Under the pieces are notes generated by a model. The model worked only from the letters and a program-made list of their open reading frames with translations, made no database searches and was not told where the DNA came from. From positions 186,001-250,000 of the forward strand of contig NZ_QJRI01000175.1 in NCBI RefSeq assembly GCF_003254565.1: a DNA stretch of 64,000 nucleotides, read 5' to 3'. Both the position numbers and the translations under genes were made by a program. This document shows, piece after piece, positions 54,807-63,548 of this stretch. How positions within the stretch are numbered: the stretch's first letter is position 1; every line of letters begins with the position of its first letter. Source of the DNA: Flavobacterium nitrogenifigens (GTDB taxonomy: Bacteria; Bacteroidota; Bacteroidia; Flavobacteriales; Flavobacteriaceae).

Positions 54807-56045
54807 TTATTGCCAGGACAAGATTGGATAACCATCATTTATATTGGGTGTTTTGTCCTGTTTCCATGCTTTTGGCGAATTATTTTTATTTAAGTCATTT
54901 ACAAATGAAACTGTCTGCATGTAGTTTTGATCTTTACTGGTACCTCTAATTAGAACAATAGTAGGGTCTAAAATTATTGAGGAACTTAAGTAATAACAAT
55001 TATCAACTGAATTAAAATCATAATCATATCCTTTAGCGATTGGATTGCTGTATTCTTCAGATAATTTTGAAATTTCTCCTGTGTTGTAACAATTGTTTAC
55101 TTGTCCGGAATCTTGTCTTCCAATAATGCCAGCAGTATATTTTTGGGCCAGAATTTTTCCTTTATTATAACAATTGTTCGTATAGTTTGGTACATTTAAA
55201 TTGTTGCCTCCGGTACTCCATCCGATTATTCCCCCTGCAGTTTGTTCACTTGCCGTAATATTACCAATGTTGTAACACTCTTGTACAGGACAATCACTTT
55301 TATATCCTACGATGCCTCCCAATGTTGAGATTCCTTTGATAGTTCCTTTGTTAAAGCATTTTTTTATTTGACCTGTTGGAGCATAGCAGAATCCTATTAT
55401 GCCACCAATATCACCTTCTCCTTGTATGCTTCCATTGAAGGAACAATTAGTTATACTAACCGAACCAAGTCCAACAATGCCTCCAACATAATTTTTGCCA
55501 ATAATGGTTCCTTCAAATGTACAATTTTCTATATTTCCATTTGTTTCACCAGCGAAGCCACCTACAAAATTTACTCCTTCAATAGAACTGTCTATTATGC
55601 TTAAATTTTTTATAGAAGCATTTAAATTTCCAAATAGACCAGAAGGAAGATGCTCATCGATAATTTTTATTTTCAAATTAGATATTTTTTTAAAATTCCC
55701 ATCCAGGTTACCAAAAAACGGTAATTCTCTATTTTTTCCAATAGGTGTAAATAGCATATTATTTAAATCAATATCGTTCATTATTTTGAAATTTTTACCT
55801 AAAAAGATTTCAGATTCTGGAGTTTTTGGAACTGCTTCATTTACTATTTTTGATAAATAAAAAAGATGTTCTGGTGTTTCAATTTGATAAGGATCATCAA
55901 TTGTGCCGTCTCCTTTTGTCCATTTAGTTGGTGTAAAAACAGTTGGAGGCTTGATTTCTGGAATAATTTCTTCGTTATTATCATTACTCTCACAAGAAAT
56001 GAAAAAAAGTGCAAATAGTAAGCTGAAAAAAAATCTCTGTTGCAT
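54807..56045 (-). CDS. GLUG-repeat surface lipoprotein
   Basis: 412 residues. The lipobox is in MQQRFFFSLLFALFFISCES (Cys18), followed by an acidic DNNEE spacer. The body is made of about ten short GLUG-type units: GLFGNLNASIKNLSIIDSSIEGVNFVGGFAGETNGNIENCTFEG, NYVGGIVGLGSVSITNCSFNG, GDIGGIIGFCYAPTGQIKKCFNKG, LGGIVGYKSDCPVQECYNIG, TAGGIIGWSTGG and TAGIIGRQDSGQVNNCYNTG. Such units form right-handed solenoids in surface proteins and adhesins. The acidic residues after the lipid Cys favour export to the surface (LES-type signal). It lies between valS and a broken copy of the valS 3' end, so it was probably added later. Confidence 0.88.
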   Translation of the reverse strand: MQQRFFFSLLFALFFISCESNDNNEEIIPEIKPPTVFTPTKWTKGDGTIDDPYQIETPEHLFYLSKIVNEAVPKTPESEIFLGKNFKIMNDIDLNNMLFTPIGKNRELPFFGNLDGNFKKISNLKIKIIDEHLPSGLFGNLNASIKNLSIIDSSIEGVNFVGGFAGETNGNIENCTFEGTIIGKNYVGGIVGLGSVSITNCSFNGSIQGEGDIGGIIGFCYAPTGQIKKCFNKGTIKGISTLGGIVGYKSDCPVQECYNIGNITASEQTAGGIIGWSTGGNNLNVPNYTNNCYNKGKILAQKYTAGIIGRQDSGQVNNCYNTGEISKLSEEYSNPIAKGYDYDFNSVDNCYYLSSSIILDPTIVLIRGTSKDQNYMQTVSFVNDLNKNNSPKAWKQDKTPNINDGYPILSWQ

Positions 56046-56179
56046 ACAGTTACGATATTTAATTTTGGGGAAATAATCGTGTTAAATATATGGTAATTAT
56101 TTGAAATTTCATCTTAGCTAGATAGAATAGTAAAATAATTAATCATATCGCTTCTGTTTTAAACAAAGTTTAAATTATT

Positions 56180-56251
56180 GAAAAACAAAAAGAAGCAGGT
56201 ACTCTAGCAAAAATTGCTACAATCGAGCGGAGTTTGGCTGGTTTGAAGTAA
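56180..56251 (+). pseudogene. Broken duplicate of the valS 3' end
   Basis: 24 codons, read EKQKEAGTLAKIATIERSLA and so on to a TAA stop, match the last 24 codons of valS (54647-54718) in 63 of 72 bases, with the same frame and stop position. Upstream the resemblance fades within about 15 bases and meets an in-frame stop, so there is no start. It is best read as a leftover of valS from before the GLUG gene was inserted, or from recombination with a related valS. Confidence 0.85.
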
Positions 56252-56272
56252 GAAATATTTCTTTTTATAAGC

Positions 56273-56305
56273 AGACCTAACAGGTTTTAAAAACCTGTTA
56301 GGTCT
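56273..56305. repeat. 16-1-16 palindrome after the valS remnant
   Basis: AGACCTAACAGGTTTT at 56273-56288, one base, then the perfect reverse complement at 56290-56305, with T residues after. Its core CAGGTTTTAAAAACCTG is identical to that at 50470. It sits between the valS remnant and the GyrI-like gene and could end transcripts from either side. Confidence 0.85.
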
Positions 56306-56332
56306 TTTTTTTCGCCACGAACTAAAAAAAAA

Positions 56333-56956
56333 CTATTTGACAGGTTCTCTCAGTATTGTTTTTAATTTCTCGGGAGCTGTTTTGCGAAAGTCCGAAAGAT
56401 AAATTTCGTGGTGCAGCCCATTTTGCTGCAGATTGTTTTCGGTGCTAAATTCTTGGATTTTTTTTAGTGTTTTTGGTTCAGTATCAAAAGGACCAATATG
56501 AAGAACCTGAATAACTTTGCCTTCTTCCATTTCAAAGAATTCAATTGTTTTAGCTAATGCATTTTGTTTTTTATTTACTGCAATAGCAATGGCCTCTTCG
56601 ATTTGTTCTTTCGTGACAAAATGAGGCATTCTAATCATGATTCTGTAATTCCATTCGGAGCGGGGTATTTTCAGCGGAGCTTCATCCATTGAGATGGATG
56701 CGTATTTTTTATTATCAAAACTCCACAAGGCTTCTAGTTTTGGAACAACAAAATCATTGTTCATAGCTTTATGCATAAATTTAATGGCATAAGCTGTGGT
56801 ATATAACGCTTGAATTTTTTCTGAAAAATCTTTTCCAGAAGGATCTCCTTGACCTGTAAGCGATATATAATTTGCTTTTTCTATATAAACAATTTCAGGA
56901 GTAGTTTTGGTAGTATAGTAGGTTTTGTCCGTTTTAGTTAAATCTAATTTGCTCAT
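56333..56956 (-). CDS. GyrI-like small-molecule binding domain protein
   Basis: 207 residues. The whole chain is a single SOUL/GyrI-type fold: IVYIEKANYISLTGQGDPSGKDFSEKIQALYTTAYAIKF, LEALWSFDN, PRSEWNYRIMIRMPHFVTKEQIEEAI and VIQVLHIGPFDTEPKTLKKIQEF...LHHEIYLSDFRKTAPEKLKTILREP. The domain is the effector-binding part of AraC-type regulators and occurs alone in proteins that bind drugs or other small molecules; no DNA-binding domain is present here. Substrate unknown. The palindrome at 56273 lies 28 bases past its stop. Confidence 0.9.
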   Translation of the reverse strand: MSKLDLTKTDKTYYTTKTTPEIVYIEKANYISLTGQGDPSGKDFSEKIQALYTTAYAIKFMHKAMNNDFVVPKLEALWSFDNKKYASISMDEAPLKIPRSEWNYRIMIRMPHFVTKEQIEEAIAIAVNKKQNALAKTIEFFEMEEGKVIQVLHIGPFDTEPKTLKKIQEFSTENNLQQNGLHHEIYLSDFRKTAPEKLKTILREPVK

Positions 56957-57047
56957 CTTTTTTGTGTTTTATAATGCAAATTAAATGATAGGAAGTGACA
57001 GCAGTGTGTCAGTAGAAATTCTGTTTTTTTTTTACGAAATTAGTTTT

Positions 57048-57674
57048 TTAATTTTCATAGAAATTATCTTTAATATAGAAAACGGTGTCTATAAATTGAA
57101 GTATACCATTTTCTGTTAATACATTTTCGTCATGAAGATCTTCAAGAATAATTCCTAAATCAGGATTATAATAATCGTTGTTTTTGGTATTTAAAAAACC
57201 GTTTACAAGCATAAACTTCTTTACAACTTCTAAGTCAGTTGGTTCAGTTGCTTTTACGAAAGGCTGTTCAACAACCGCATATATGATATCTTCGTTTTTG
57301 AAAAAGCCTAATAAATTGTACGCTGTGTCTGGGAAAAAGAAATTGTTTAACAATAGATTATTGAAATAATCTATCCAAGAGTTATAATAAATAGAATCAT
57401 TAAGTTTGATTACATGCTTCCCGTCTTTTAAATAGACTTTTTGTTCAGCTCCTTCAGAAACATAATTATCAAGATTGATATTTAAAATCCAAAGATTATT
57501 TAATTCGATAAACCCTTCTAAGGTCTCTTTTTCTTGTTTTTTGAAATGCTTGAATTCTTTAGCCATTGTGCTTGAGCTTTGGCTTCTTTTAAGGTAACTG
57601 GCTGCTGCTTGGATAATTGTTCCATGCTTAACTTCGCTCTTTCCTGAAATGATAAGTTGTAGTTCATGTTTCAT
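57048..57674 (-). CDS. Orphan polyvalent-protein-type kinase domain protein
   Basis: 208 residues. From about residue 75 it matches the serine/threonine/tyrosine kinase domain found in phage and mobile-element polyvalent proteins: SEGAEQKVYLKDGKHVIKLND (glycine-rich loop and VAIK-like Lys), SWIDYFNNLLLNNFFFPDTAYNLLGFF, IYAVVEQPFVKATEPTDLEVVKKFM, LGIILEDLHDENVL (catalytic loop-like HDEN) and FIDTVFYI (DFG-like Asp). The first 70 residues are a helical extension. Such domains usually occur in large mobile-element proteins; here it is a single small gene with no phage neighbours. Function unknown, possibly toxin-like or defence-related. Confidence 0.75.
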   Translation of the reverse strand: MKHELQLIISGKSEVKHGTIIQAAASYLKRSQSSSTMAKEFKHFKKQEKETLEGFIELNNLWILNINLDNYVSEGAEQKVYLKDGKHVIKLNDSIYYNSWIDYFNNLLLNNFFFPDTAYNLLGFFKNEDIIYAVVEQPFVKATEPTDLEVVKKFMLVNGFLNTKNNDYYNPDLGIILEDLHDENVLTENGILQFIDTVFYIKDNFYEN

Positions 57675-57685
57675 ATTGTTAAATG

Positions 57686-57716
57686 CAAAAATAGCTCATT
57701 TTATCAAAAAACAAAA
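57686..57716 (-). promoter_or_regulatory. Promoter of the orphan kinase gene
   Basis: On the minus strand TATTTTTG (57686-57693) is a perfect -7 element and TTG (57712-57714, within TTTTG) lies 18 bases upstream. The start codon is 12 bases downstream of the -7, so the leader would be very short. Confidence 0.45.
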
Positions 57717-57755
57717 CAAAAGTAAGTTTTGTATTACTTTTTGCTAAAAATATAA

Positions 57756-57800
57756 ATCCCGAGATTTTTCTACTTCTAGAGAAACAGAAAATCTCGGGAT
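57756..57800 (-). terminator. Terminator of the 57831-60092 receptor gene
   Basis: ATCCCGAGATTTT at 57756-57768 pairs perfectly over 13 bp with 57788-57800, 31 bases past the stop. Confidence 0.8.
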
Positions 57801-57830
57801 AAATCAAAAAAAAACATCTAATTCAATATT

Positions 57831-60092
57831 TTAGAACTTGTAACGCAAGCTTGTCATAACCTGACGAGGAGCGATTGGGTTCACACTGTAATTTTCGTGA
57901 ACAGTATAGTTTAATTCGTTTGTAATGTTTGATAATTTGCAAAGGATAGAGAATTTTCTCCAAGTATACCCAACAGATGCGTCAATTGTAACATAACCTT
58001 CTAATGGGATTTCTCTGTACCAGATTCCATCTGGTTTTTTAGAATCATATTGGTTGTTCCATCCTCCAATTCTGTCTCCAATGTAATTTCCTATTGCACC
58101 AACAGATACGCCTTTAAAGAATCCTTCTTGTAAAGTATAAAAGAAGCTTAAATTTGCTGTGTTTGATGGTGTTCTTGCTACACGGTCTCCTTCAATAAAA
58201 CTTCCGTTTAATCCTGAAGTTTTAGTGTAACGCATATCATTATAGCTATATCCTGCAATAATATTTAAACCTTCAACAGGTCTTGCAGTAACATCAACTT
58301 CAACTCCTTTGCTTTTTGTTTCTCCACTTAAAAGTTTGATGCTGCTATCATTATTTTCGCTTCCATCTGCTTTATACGGTGCCATTTGCGCAAAATTGCT
58401 ATTAGTAATTTGGTAAACCGTAACATTTGTGCTTAATAAACCTTTAAAGAAATCTGTTTTTACTCCAACTTCATATTGATCAATAATAGAAGCTTCAAGA
58501 GGTTGTAAGTCAACAGTTGTTCCTGTATTTGGTGTAAAAGAAGTCGAATAACTTCCAAATACTGAAATATCTTTTGTTGGCTGATACACTAATCCAGCTT
58601 TAGGAGAAAATGCATTGTCTAAACGTTTTGGAGTAACTGTTGGAACTGCATCTTCTGGATTTCCAGCTCCTGTTTTGGTTTCTTTATAAGTGCTAACTTC
58701 AGCTTCTTGCCAAGACCATCTTAAACCTGCCAATACTTTGAATTTATCCGTAATTGAAACGAAATCTTGAAAATAAACTCCAAAACGATTTGTATCTGTT
58801 TTTGTAATTTGAGTAGCTCTTGCGTTCGGAATGTCATTTCGTTGTGTTGACGGATCAAAATCATATAGATAAATAGTGTCATAAAGACTTGGATCATACT
58901 TGCCGTTTACTTTTACTTTTTCTTCACTAAAAGCATAAGTATAAGCAGTTGCAAACGAATTTTCCCAGTCTACACCAGTAAAAATTTGATGTTTTACAGA
59001 ACCAGTATTAAAGTTCCCCTGAAGACTTAATTGGTCTCCTAAAATTTGCTCTAAGTTTTGCCCCTGAGTTAATCCTCTGTTCCAGTAACCTGGAATTGGA
59101 TATATTTTGGTGTCATCTAAATTTGATAGTTGAGCTGTAGATTTTTGTGTTCTATTGTATGTTTGATAAGAACTATTGAAGTTCAGTTTCCAATTTTTAT
59201 TGAAATCGTGATTTAATAATACAGATGCACTAGAAGATTTCGTTGTACCATTTGACCAAAGTGCTCCGTAGAAAGCATTACGAGGCAAGTCTAAAATTTC
59301 TTTTCCGATAATTCCAGTTCCGAAATCAGGTGTCCAATCTGCGCTTAAATAGTCTCCTTGAACTGTGATTTGAGTTTTTGGATTAATGACAAAAAGCAAA
59401 GATGGATTAATGTATAAACGTTCATTTTTTACCACATCTCTATAGCTTTCTGAATTCTCGTAAGAACCATTAATTCTAAATGCGATTGATTTATTAAGAC
59501 CTCCATAGAAATCAAATGCTGGTTTGTAATAAGAATAGCTTCCCATTTGCATTGAGATTTCCCCTCCACTTTTAAACTGAGGAGTTTTGGTTACTAAGTT
59601 TAAAATTCCTCCTGGTGCTACGTTTCCAAATAATAAAGCTGATCCCCCTTTTAAGAATTCTACTTTTTCTAAGCCTGAAACATCAGGAATAGAACCTGAA
59701 TTATAACGGAAACCATTTTTGAACATATTGTTAGCCGACATGTCATAACCTCTAGAGAAGAAAGACTCTTGCGCACCACCACGAGCAGAACTTACATAAA
59801 CACCATTGGCATTTTTAAGAACTTCGCTTAATCTGATAGCTTGCTGCTGTTCGATAACATCAGAACCGATTACTTGTATCGATTGGGGATTATCCATTGG
59901 CTTTAATCCAGAACGAACTGCTGTTACAGGTTTTGGCTCTTTTGTTTTAGTAACTACAACCTCGTTTAGAATTTCTCCTTTTTTATTTTTTACTGTATCA
60001 GTAACTGAAGATGTAGTTTCGTTGCTTGAGTAATCTTGACCGTAAGAGACAAAACTTAATAATCCAAGTGCAAATAGTAAATTATATTTCAT
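57831..60092 (-). CDS. TonB-dependent siderophore receptor
   Basis: 753 residues. A signal peptide (MKYNLLFALGLLSFVSYGQ) is followed by VVVTKTKEPKPVTAVRSGLKPMDNPQSIQVIGSDVIEQQQAIRLSEVLKNANGVYV, the plug domain, with the GGILNLVTKTP plug end. The barrel ends with NELNYTVHENYSVNPIAPRQVMTSLRYKF. This is the FpvA/FhuE-type hydroxamate or catecholate siderophore group. It imports ferric complexes with energy from TonB. Its promoter (60128-60156) and a shared 17-bp site (60101-60117) suggest iron control together with the two genes upstream at 60325 and 61197. Confidence 0.93.
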   Translation of the reverse strand: MKYNLLFALGLLSFVSYGQDYSSNETTSSVTDTVKNKKGEILNEVVVTKTKEPKPVTAVRSGLKPMDNPQSIQVIGSDVIEQQQAIRLSEVLKNANGVYVSSARGGAQESFFSRGYDMSANNMFKNGFRYNSGSIPDVSGLEKVEFLKGGSALLFGNVAPGGILNLVTKTPQFKSGGEISMQMGSYSYYKPAFDFYGGLNKSIAFRINGSYENSESYRDVVKNERLYINPSLLFVINPKTQITVQGDYLSADWTPDFGTGIIGKEILDLPRNAFYGALWSNGTTKSSSASVLLNHDFNKNWKLNFNSSYQTYNRTQKSTAQLSNLDDTKIYPIPGYWNRGLTQGQNLEQILGDQLSLQGNFNTGSVKHQIFTGVDWENSFATAYTYAFSEEKVKVNGKYDPSLYDTIYLYDFDPSTQRNDIPNARATQITKTDTNRFGVYFQDFVSITDKFKVLAGLRWSWQEAEVSTYKETKTGAGNPEDAVPTVTPKRLDNAFSPKAGLVYQPTKDISVFGSYSTSFTPNTGTTVDLQPLEASIIDQYEVGVKTDFFKGLLSTNVTVYQITNSNFAQMAPYKADGSENNDSSIKLLSGETKSKGVEVDVTARPVEGLNIIAGYSYNDMRYTKTSGLNGSFIEGDRVARTPSNTANLSFFYTLQEGFFKGVSVGAIGNYIGDRIGGWNNQYDSKKPDGIWYREIPLEGYVTIDASVGYTWRKFSILCKLSNITNELNYTVHENYSVNPIAPRQVMTSLRYKF

Positions 60093-60100
60093 GGTATTTA

Positions 60101-60117
60101 TTTAGATTCAATAAAAA
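60101..60117. promoter_or_regulatory. Shared 17-bp operator-like site upstream of the siderophore receptor
   Basis: TTTAGATTCAATAAAAA, 8 bases upstream of the ATG at 60092. It is a partial dyad of the form TTTAGAaT-N-ATTnnAAA and recurs, with two or three changes, upstream of the other two genes of this locus (61102 and 63549). Such a site is expected for a dimeric regulator; Fur is the obvious candidate but unproven. Confidence 0.45.
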
Positions 60118-60127
60118 TTATCGAGTG

Positions 60128-60156
60128 CAAATATAAAGACACAGACTCTTTAACAG
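60128..60156 (-). promoter_or_regulatory. Promoter of the siderophore receptor gene
   Basis: On the minus strand TATATTTG (60128-60135) is a perfect -7 element; CTG (60154-60156) is 18 bases upstream within TGTTAAAG, an octamer also present at the promoter of the 61197-63515 gene. The shared 17-bp site begins 11 bases downstream of the -7. Confidence 0.6.
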
Positions 60157-60259
60157 AAAATTATGAACTGATTTTCTTGCTTAAATTTTTATTATTGTTT
60201 TCTTAAGATTTGCTTAAGAGTTTTGTGGTATTATTTTAATTTGGTATAAATAGTAATAA

Positions 60260-60287
60260 AAAAACCTTACTCAATGGCAAGGTTTTT
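60260..60287 (-). terminator. Terminator of the DUF4198 gene
   Basis: AAAAACCTT at 60260-60268 pairs perfectly with AAGGTTTTT at 60279-60287, followed on the minus strand by a T-rich tail. Confidence 0.75.
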
Positions 60288-60324
60288 AAATTGAAATTAA
60301 ACGCTAAGAATAAATTTTAGGGTA

Positions 60325-61050
60325 TTATTTTACTGAAATTTGGTAAGTAGCCATTTTCCAGATTTCATCATATTTTTTTCCATTGTGTTCACCAGATGAT
60401 TTATCTGTGTGAGCATATTCTACCATATAGTTTCCAGACCATATAGGCGTAAAAGAGAATTCTCCCTTATCATTTGTCCATAATTCTTTTTCCCATCCGT
60501 TTGGTGCAATTACTTTAATTTTTGTTTCTTTTGCAATAGCTCCATCGTAAGAAGCTACTCCAGTAATTTTAGTGTCTTTTTTTGCAGCATCTGCATTTTC
60601 TGAGAAAACCGCTATTTTATTAGTATTAGAGGCGATAGTGTTTCCTGAAGCTTTATTTCCAACCACAACAGTTGCACTAGAATTGTAATCTAATTTCATA
60701 GTTCCGTAAACATCTTTTACCGTGTGATGCATTACGATAGTGTAAACACCATCTTCATCTGGTGTAAAGAAAGCCTGATATTTATTATCTAAAGCCTTAG
60801 ATGTTAATTTAGTTTCTTTTTTTGAAGGAGAAATTACAACCAAAGAGAAATCCTTTAAATCAGAAAACCACTTGTCAGCTTTTGTAATGTCATTATCAGA
60901 GAACTCTCCAAAGTAAACAGAAATTTCCTGAGCTTTTCCTTTTGTTCCGTTTGCTTTAGTTTCTATCCAAAGAGCATGAGCAAAAAGTTGAGGTGCAGCA
61001 AAAAGCATTAAAAATAAAAAGCTTATTGTTTTTAAAGTATTTGATTTCAT
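60325..61050 (-). CDS. DUF4198 domain protein, periplasmic
   Basis: 241 residues. The signal peptide (SNTLKTISFLFLMLFAAPQLFA) is followed by HALWIETK, the conserved DUF4198 start, then VYFGEFSDNDITKADKWFSDLKDFSLVVISPSKKET, QAFFTPDEDGVYTIVMHHTVKDVYG and a second Ig-like unit with ETKIKVIAPNGWEKELWTNDKGEFSFTPIWSGNYMVEYAHTD. DUF4198 proteins often sit beside TonB receptors and metal transport genes and are thought to be periplasmic metal or ligand carriers. Here it lies between two TonB receptors and shares their candidate operator. Confidence 0.9.
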   Translation of the reverse strand: MKSNTLKTISFLFLMLFAAPQLFAHALWIETKANGTKGKAQEISVYFGEFSDNDITKADKWFSDLKDFSLVVISPSKKETKLTSKALDNKYQAFFTPDEDGVYTIVMHHTVKDVYGTMKLDYNSSATVVVGNKASGNTIASNTNKIAVFSENADAAKKDTKITGVASYDGAIAKETKIKVIAPNGWEKELWTNDKGEFSFTPIWSGNYMVEYAHTDKSSGEHNGKKYDEIWKMATYQISVK

Positions 61051-61086
61051 AAGATCAAGTTTAAATTATTTGAATAATATTTTCTA

Positions 61087-61118
61087 CAAACATAAGTTTT
61101 ATTTAGAATAATTAAAAA
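61087..61118. promoter_or_regulatory. Promoter -7 and shared operator-like site of the DUF4198 gene
   Basis: On the minus strand TATGTTTG (61087-61094) is a perfect -7 element, 37 bases before the ATG. The shared site TTTAGAATAATTAAAAA lies at 61102-61118 (plus-strand reading), in the spacer just upstream of the -7, where bound protein would block RNA polymerase. No clean -33 TTG is seen. Confidence 0.45.
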
Positions 61119-61131
61119 TAAAAACTTTAGA

Positions 61132-61174
61132 AAAACCTCGAAGCCTATTTCATATGCATAGATTTCGAGGTTTT
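61132..61174 (-). terminator. Terminator of the 61197-63515 receptor gene
   Basis: AAAACCTCGAA at 61132-61142 pairs perfectly with TTCGAGGTTTT at 61164-61174, 23 bases past the stop, flanked by A/T tracts. Confidence 0.8.
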
Positions 61175-61196
61175 AGAAAGTAGTTGAGTAAAAAAA

Positions 61197-63515
61197 CTAA
61201 AGTCTTACCGTTAGGTTTACTAAGAAGTTTGCTGGAGTTTGAGCCATTCCATAGGAATCCCAATATTTAGTGTTTGTCAGGTTGTTGAATTTAACCCCAA
61301 GTCTCCATACGGGTCTGTCGTAAAATACAGTCGCACTATAAATAGAATAAGAAGGAGCATAAAAGCTTTCGTCTTCAAATTTATATTGTTTGTCTACATA
61401 ATTTCCTCCAAAACCAAAACCTAAATTTTTTAGTGTGTTTTGAAATTTATACGAAAGCCAAAAATTCACTACATTTTCTGGTGCGCCGCTAGCCTTGTTT
61501 CCTTCAATTGAAGCGTCAGACGATTTAACGATACGATTGTCATTGTAAGCATAACCAGCAGTCAAGTTTAAACCGTTTATCGGATTGGCGATAAATTCAA
61601 AATCAATTCCTTTGCTTACTTGTTTCCCGTCCTGAATGTTATAACCATCCGGATTTGTTCTGGTAGCATTGTCAATTGTAATATTGTAATAGCTCAGTGT
61701 TGTGCTTAATTTTTTGTTGAATGCTTCTACTTTTACACCACCTTCATATTGATTCGCATAAATTGGTTTTAAAATTAATATTGATCCATCTGGCTGATTT
61801 ACTGGCCCAGCATTTTGAAAGCCATTCATATAATTTCCAAATAAGGAAACTTGTTCTTTAACCAGTTCATAAACTAAACCTAATTTTGGAGACAAAGCAG
61901 TTTGATTGTAACCCTCTGTATCTTCAATTTTTTTCTGAACAAAGTTATCCAAACGAAGGCTTAACATTGCCGATAAGCGATCTGTAAAACTAATTACATC
62001 TGAAGCATAAACACTAAAAGTCTGCTCATTTGGAACACCAAATTGCATTTCTTTCAATTTTGGATCTACGTCGCTTTTTCGAATGGGCTCGAAAGCTGTC
62101 GTTACATCAATTACATCTAAAACCTGTGTTGTAGCATATTTAAATGTGCCTTTTGTAAATCTGTAATTAATACCGGCTAAGAGTTTATGTTTGATGCTTC
62201 CGGTAGAAAATTCACCATTGATATTTTCCTGAAAATTGGTAAAGTTATTATGAATTGGCCCAAAACGCGATACCATTCTTTGAACTTCTGTTGGCGATTT
62301 CCACGCAGTGTAGTATTGATAACTATGATTGACACGTTCGTCTACTAGTGAGAACAGCGTTGTAGATTTCCAATTATCAGAAAATTTATATTCTGCCTGA
62401 GCAAATATTTTAGGAGAACTTGTTTTCGCATCAAGATCATCGGCAAATAAGCTTGTTCTGTAATCTACTTTTAGATCTGTTGGGTTGGTAAGTCCTGCCG
62501 CATAAGAACGTCCGTAAGTAGGACGGGTATTGTTGGTGTTGAAAATCTCTGTGTCTAAACTCAGCGTTAATCTGTCTGTTGCTTTATAAATAAGGCTTGG
62601 TGCAAATAAGACTGTTTTATTAAAACCATAATTTAAGAAACTATTTTCTGTATTTGCAGAAGCGTTCATTCTAAACAAAACTTTTTTATTCTGAGTCAAA
62701 GGCATATTAAAATCTACCGCTACGCGCTGCAGTCCAAAACTTCCTCCTGTATAAGATATCTCTGTTTTGCTAGTTTCAAAAGGCTTTTTGGTCACCAAGT
62801 TTACAACTCCTCCAAATGAAGAAACAGAAGAACCAAACAAAGTTCCAGAAGGGCCTTTTAGCACCTCAATTCGCTCGGCATTATCAATGGAGATTGAGCT
62901 TCGTCCAGAAAGAGTCTCCATACCGTTTCGTGCGTTGACGCCTGTGCTGAATCCTCTAAAACTAATTTCAAGTCCGCCAGAAGGATATATTTTTGAGATT
63001 GCGCCAGTAGCATTTTGAACCGCGCTTCTTATGTCTACCGCAATTTGCTCTTGTAATAGTTCTTTATGAATAACATTGTAAACCTGCGGATTTTCCAGGT
63101 TTTTTAATGGCATTCTAGCAACATAATCGGTCTTTTTTGATAAGTTACTTTTTTTGCCATTTATGACCACTTCGTTCAATTCCTTATTAGAAACCTTTAA
63201 TTGTAAATTAGTGGTAATGGTTTCAAATTCAGTGACAATTATTTCTCTTTCAAGTGTTTCATAGCCCGATAAAGATACCTGTATAATGTAAGTGCTGGGT
63301 TTTACTCTGTTAAATTCAAAACTGCCGTCATCATTAGAAACGGTGCCGTATTTGGTGTTTTTAAGGATAATATTGACACCTGCAGCAGCATCGCCATCAG
63401 ATGTTGTGATTGTTCCTTTAATTTTTCCGTGGTTTTGTGCAAAGGCAGATAAAAACGAAAATAGTAGACTGACTGAAAATAGAAAACGTGAAGTTTTCAA
63501 ACTGAGGTAATTCAT
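61197..63515 (-). CDS. TonB-dependent receptor with carboxypeptidase-like N-terminal domain
   Basis: 772 residues. Signal peptide (FLFSVSLLFSFLSAFAQ), then a carboxypeptidase regulatory-like domain near 30-110 (KGTITTSDGDAAAGVNIILKNTKYGTVSNDDGSFEFNRVKPSTYIIQVSLSGYETLEREI), a TonB box or spacer and a plug domain (VIHKELLQEQIAVDIRSAVQNATG... RIEVLKGPSGTLFGSSVSSFGGVVNLVTKKP), then a barrel ending in WDSYGMAQTPANFLVNLTVRL. It is the type of FhuA/FpvA-like siderophore receptor common in Bacteroidota, with a built-in extra domain typical of the group. It heads the iron-type locus, with a consensus promoter and the shared 17-bp site next to it. Confidence 0.94.
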   Translation of the reverse strand: MNYLSLKTSRFLFSVSLLFSFLSAFAQNHGKIKGTITTSDGDAAAGVNIILKNTKYGTVSNDDGSFEFNRVKPSTYIIQVSLSGYETLEREIIVTEFETITTNLQLKVSNKELNEVVINGKKSNLSKKTDYVARMPLKNLENPQVYNVIHKELLQEQIAVDIRSAVQNATGAISKIYPSGGLEISFRGFSTGVNARNGMETLSGRSSISIDNAERIEVLKGPSGTLFGSSVSSFGGVVNLVTKKPFETSKTEISYTGGSFGLQRVAVDFNMPLTQNKKVLFRMNASANTENSFLNYGFNKTVLFAPSLIYKATDRLTLSLDTEIFNTNNTRPTYGRSYAAGLTNPTDLKVDYRTSLFADDLDAKTSSPKIFAQAEYKFSDNWKSTTLFSLVDERVNHSYQYYTAWKSPTEVQRMVSRFGPIHNNFTNFQENINGEFSTGSIKHKLLAGINYRFTKGTFKYATTQVLDVIDVTTAFEPIRKSDVDPKLKEMQFGVPNEQTFSVYASDVISFTDRLSAMLSLRLDNFVQKKIEDTEGYNQTALSPKLGLVYELVKEQVSLFGNYMNGFQNAGPVNQPDGSILILKPIYANQYEGGVKVEAFNKKLSTTLSYYNITIDNATRTNPDGYNIQDGKQVSKGIDFEFIANPINGLNLTAGYAYNDNRIVKSSDASIEGNKASGAPENVVNFWLSYKFQNTLKNLGFGFGGNYVDKQYKFEDESFYAPSYSIYSATVFYDRPVWRLGVKFNNLTNTKYWDSYGMAQTPANFLVNLTVRL

Positions 63516-63548
63516 TATTATTTTGAATTTGGTTTATAATTAATTTTA

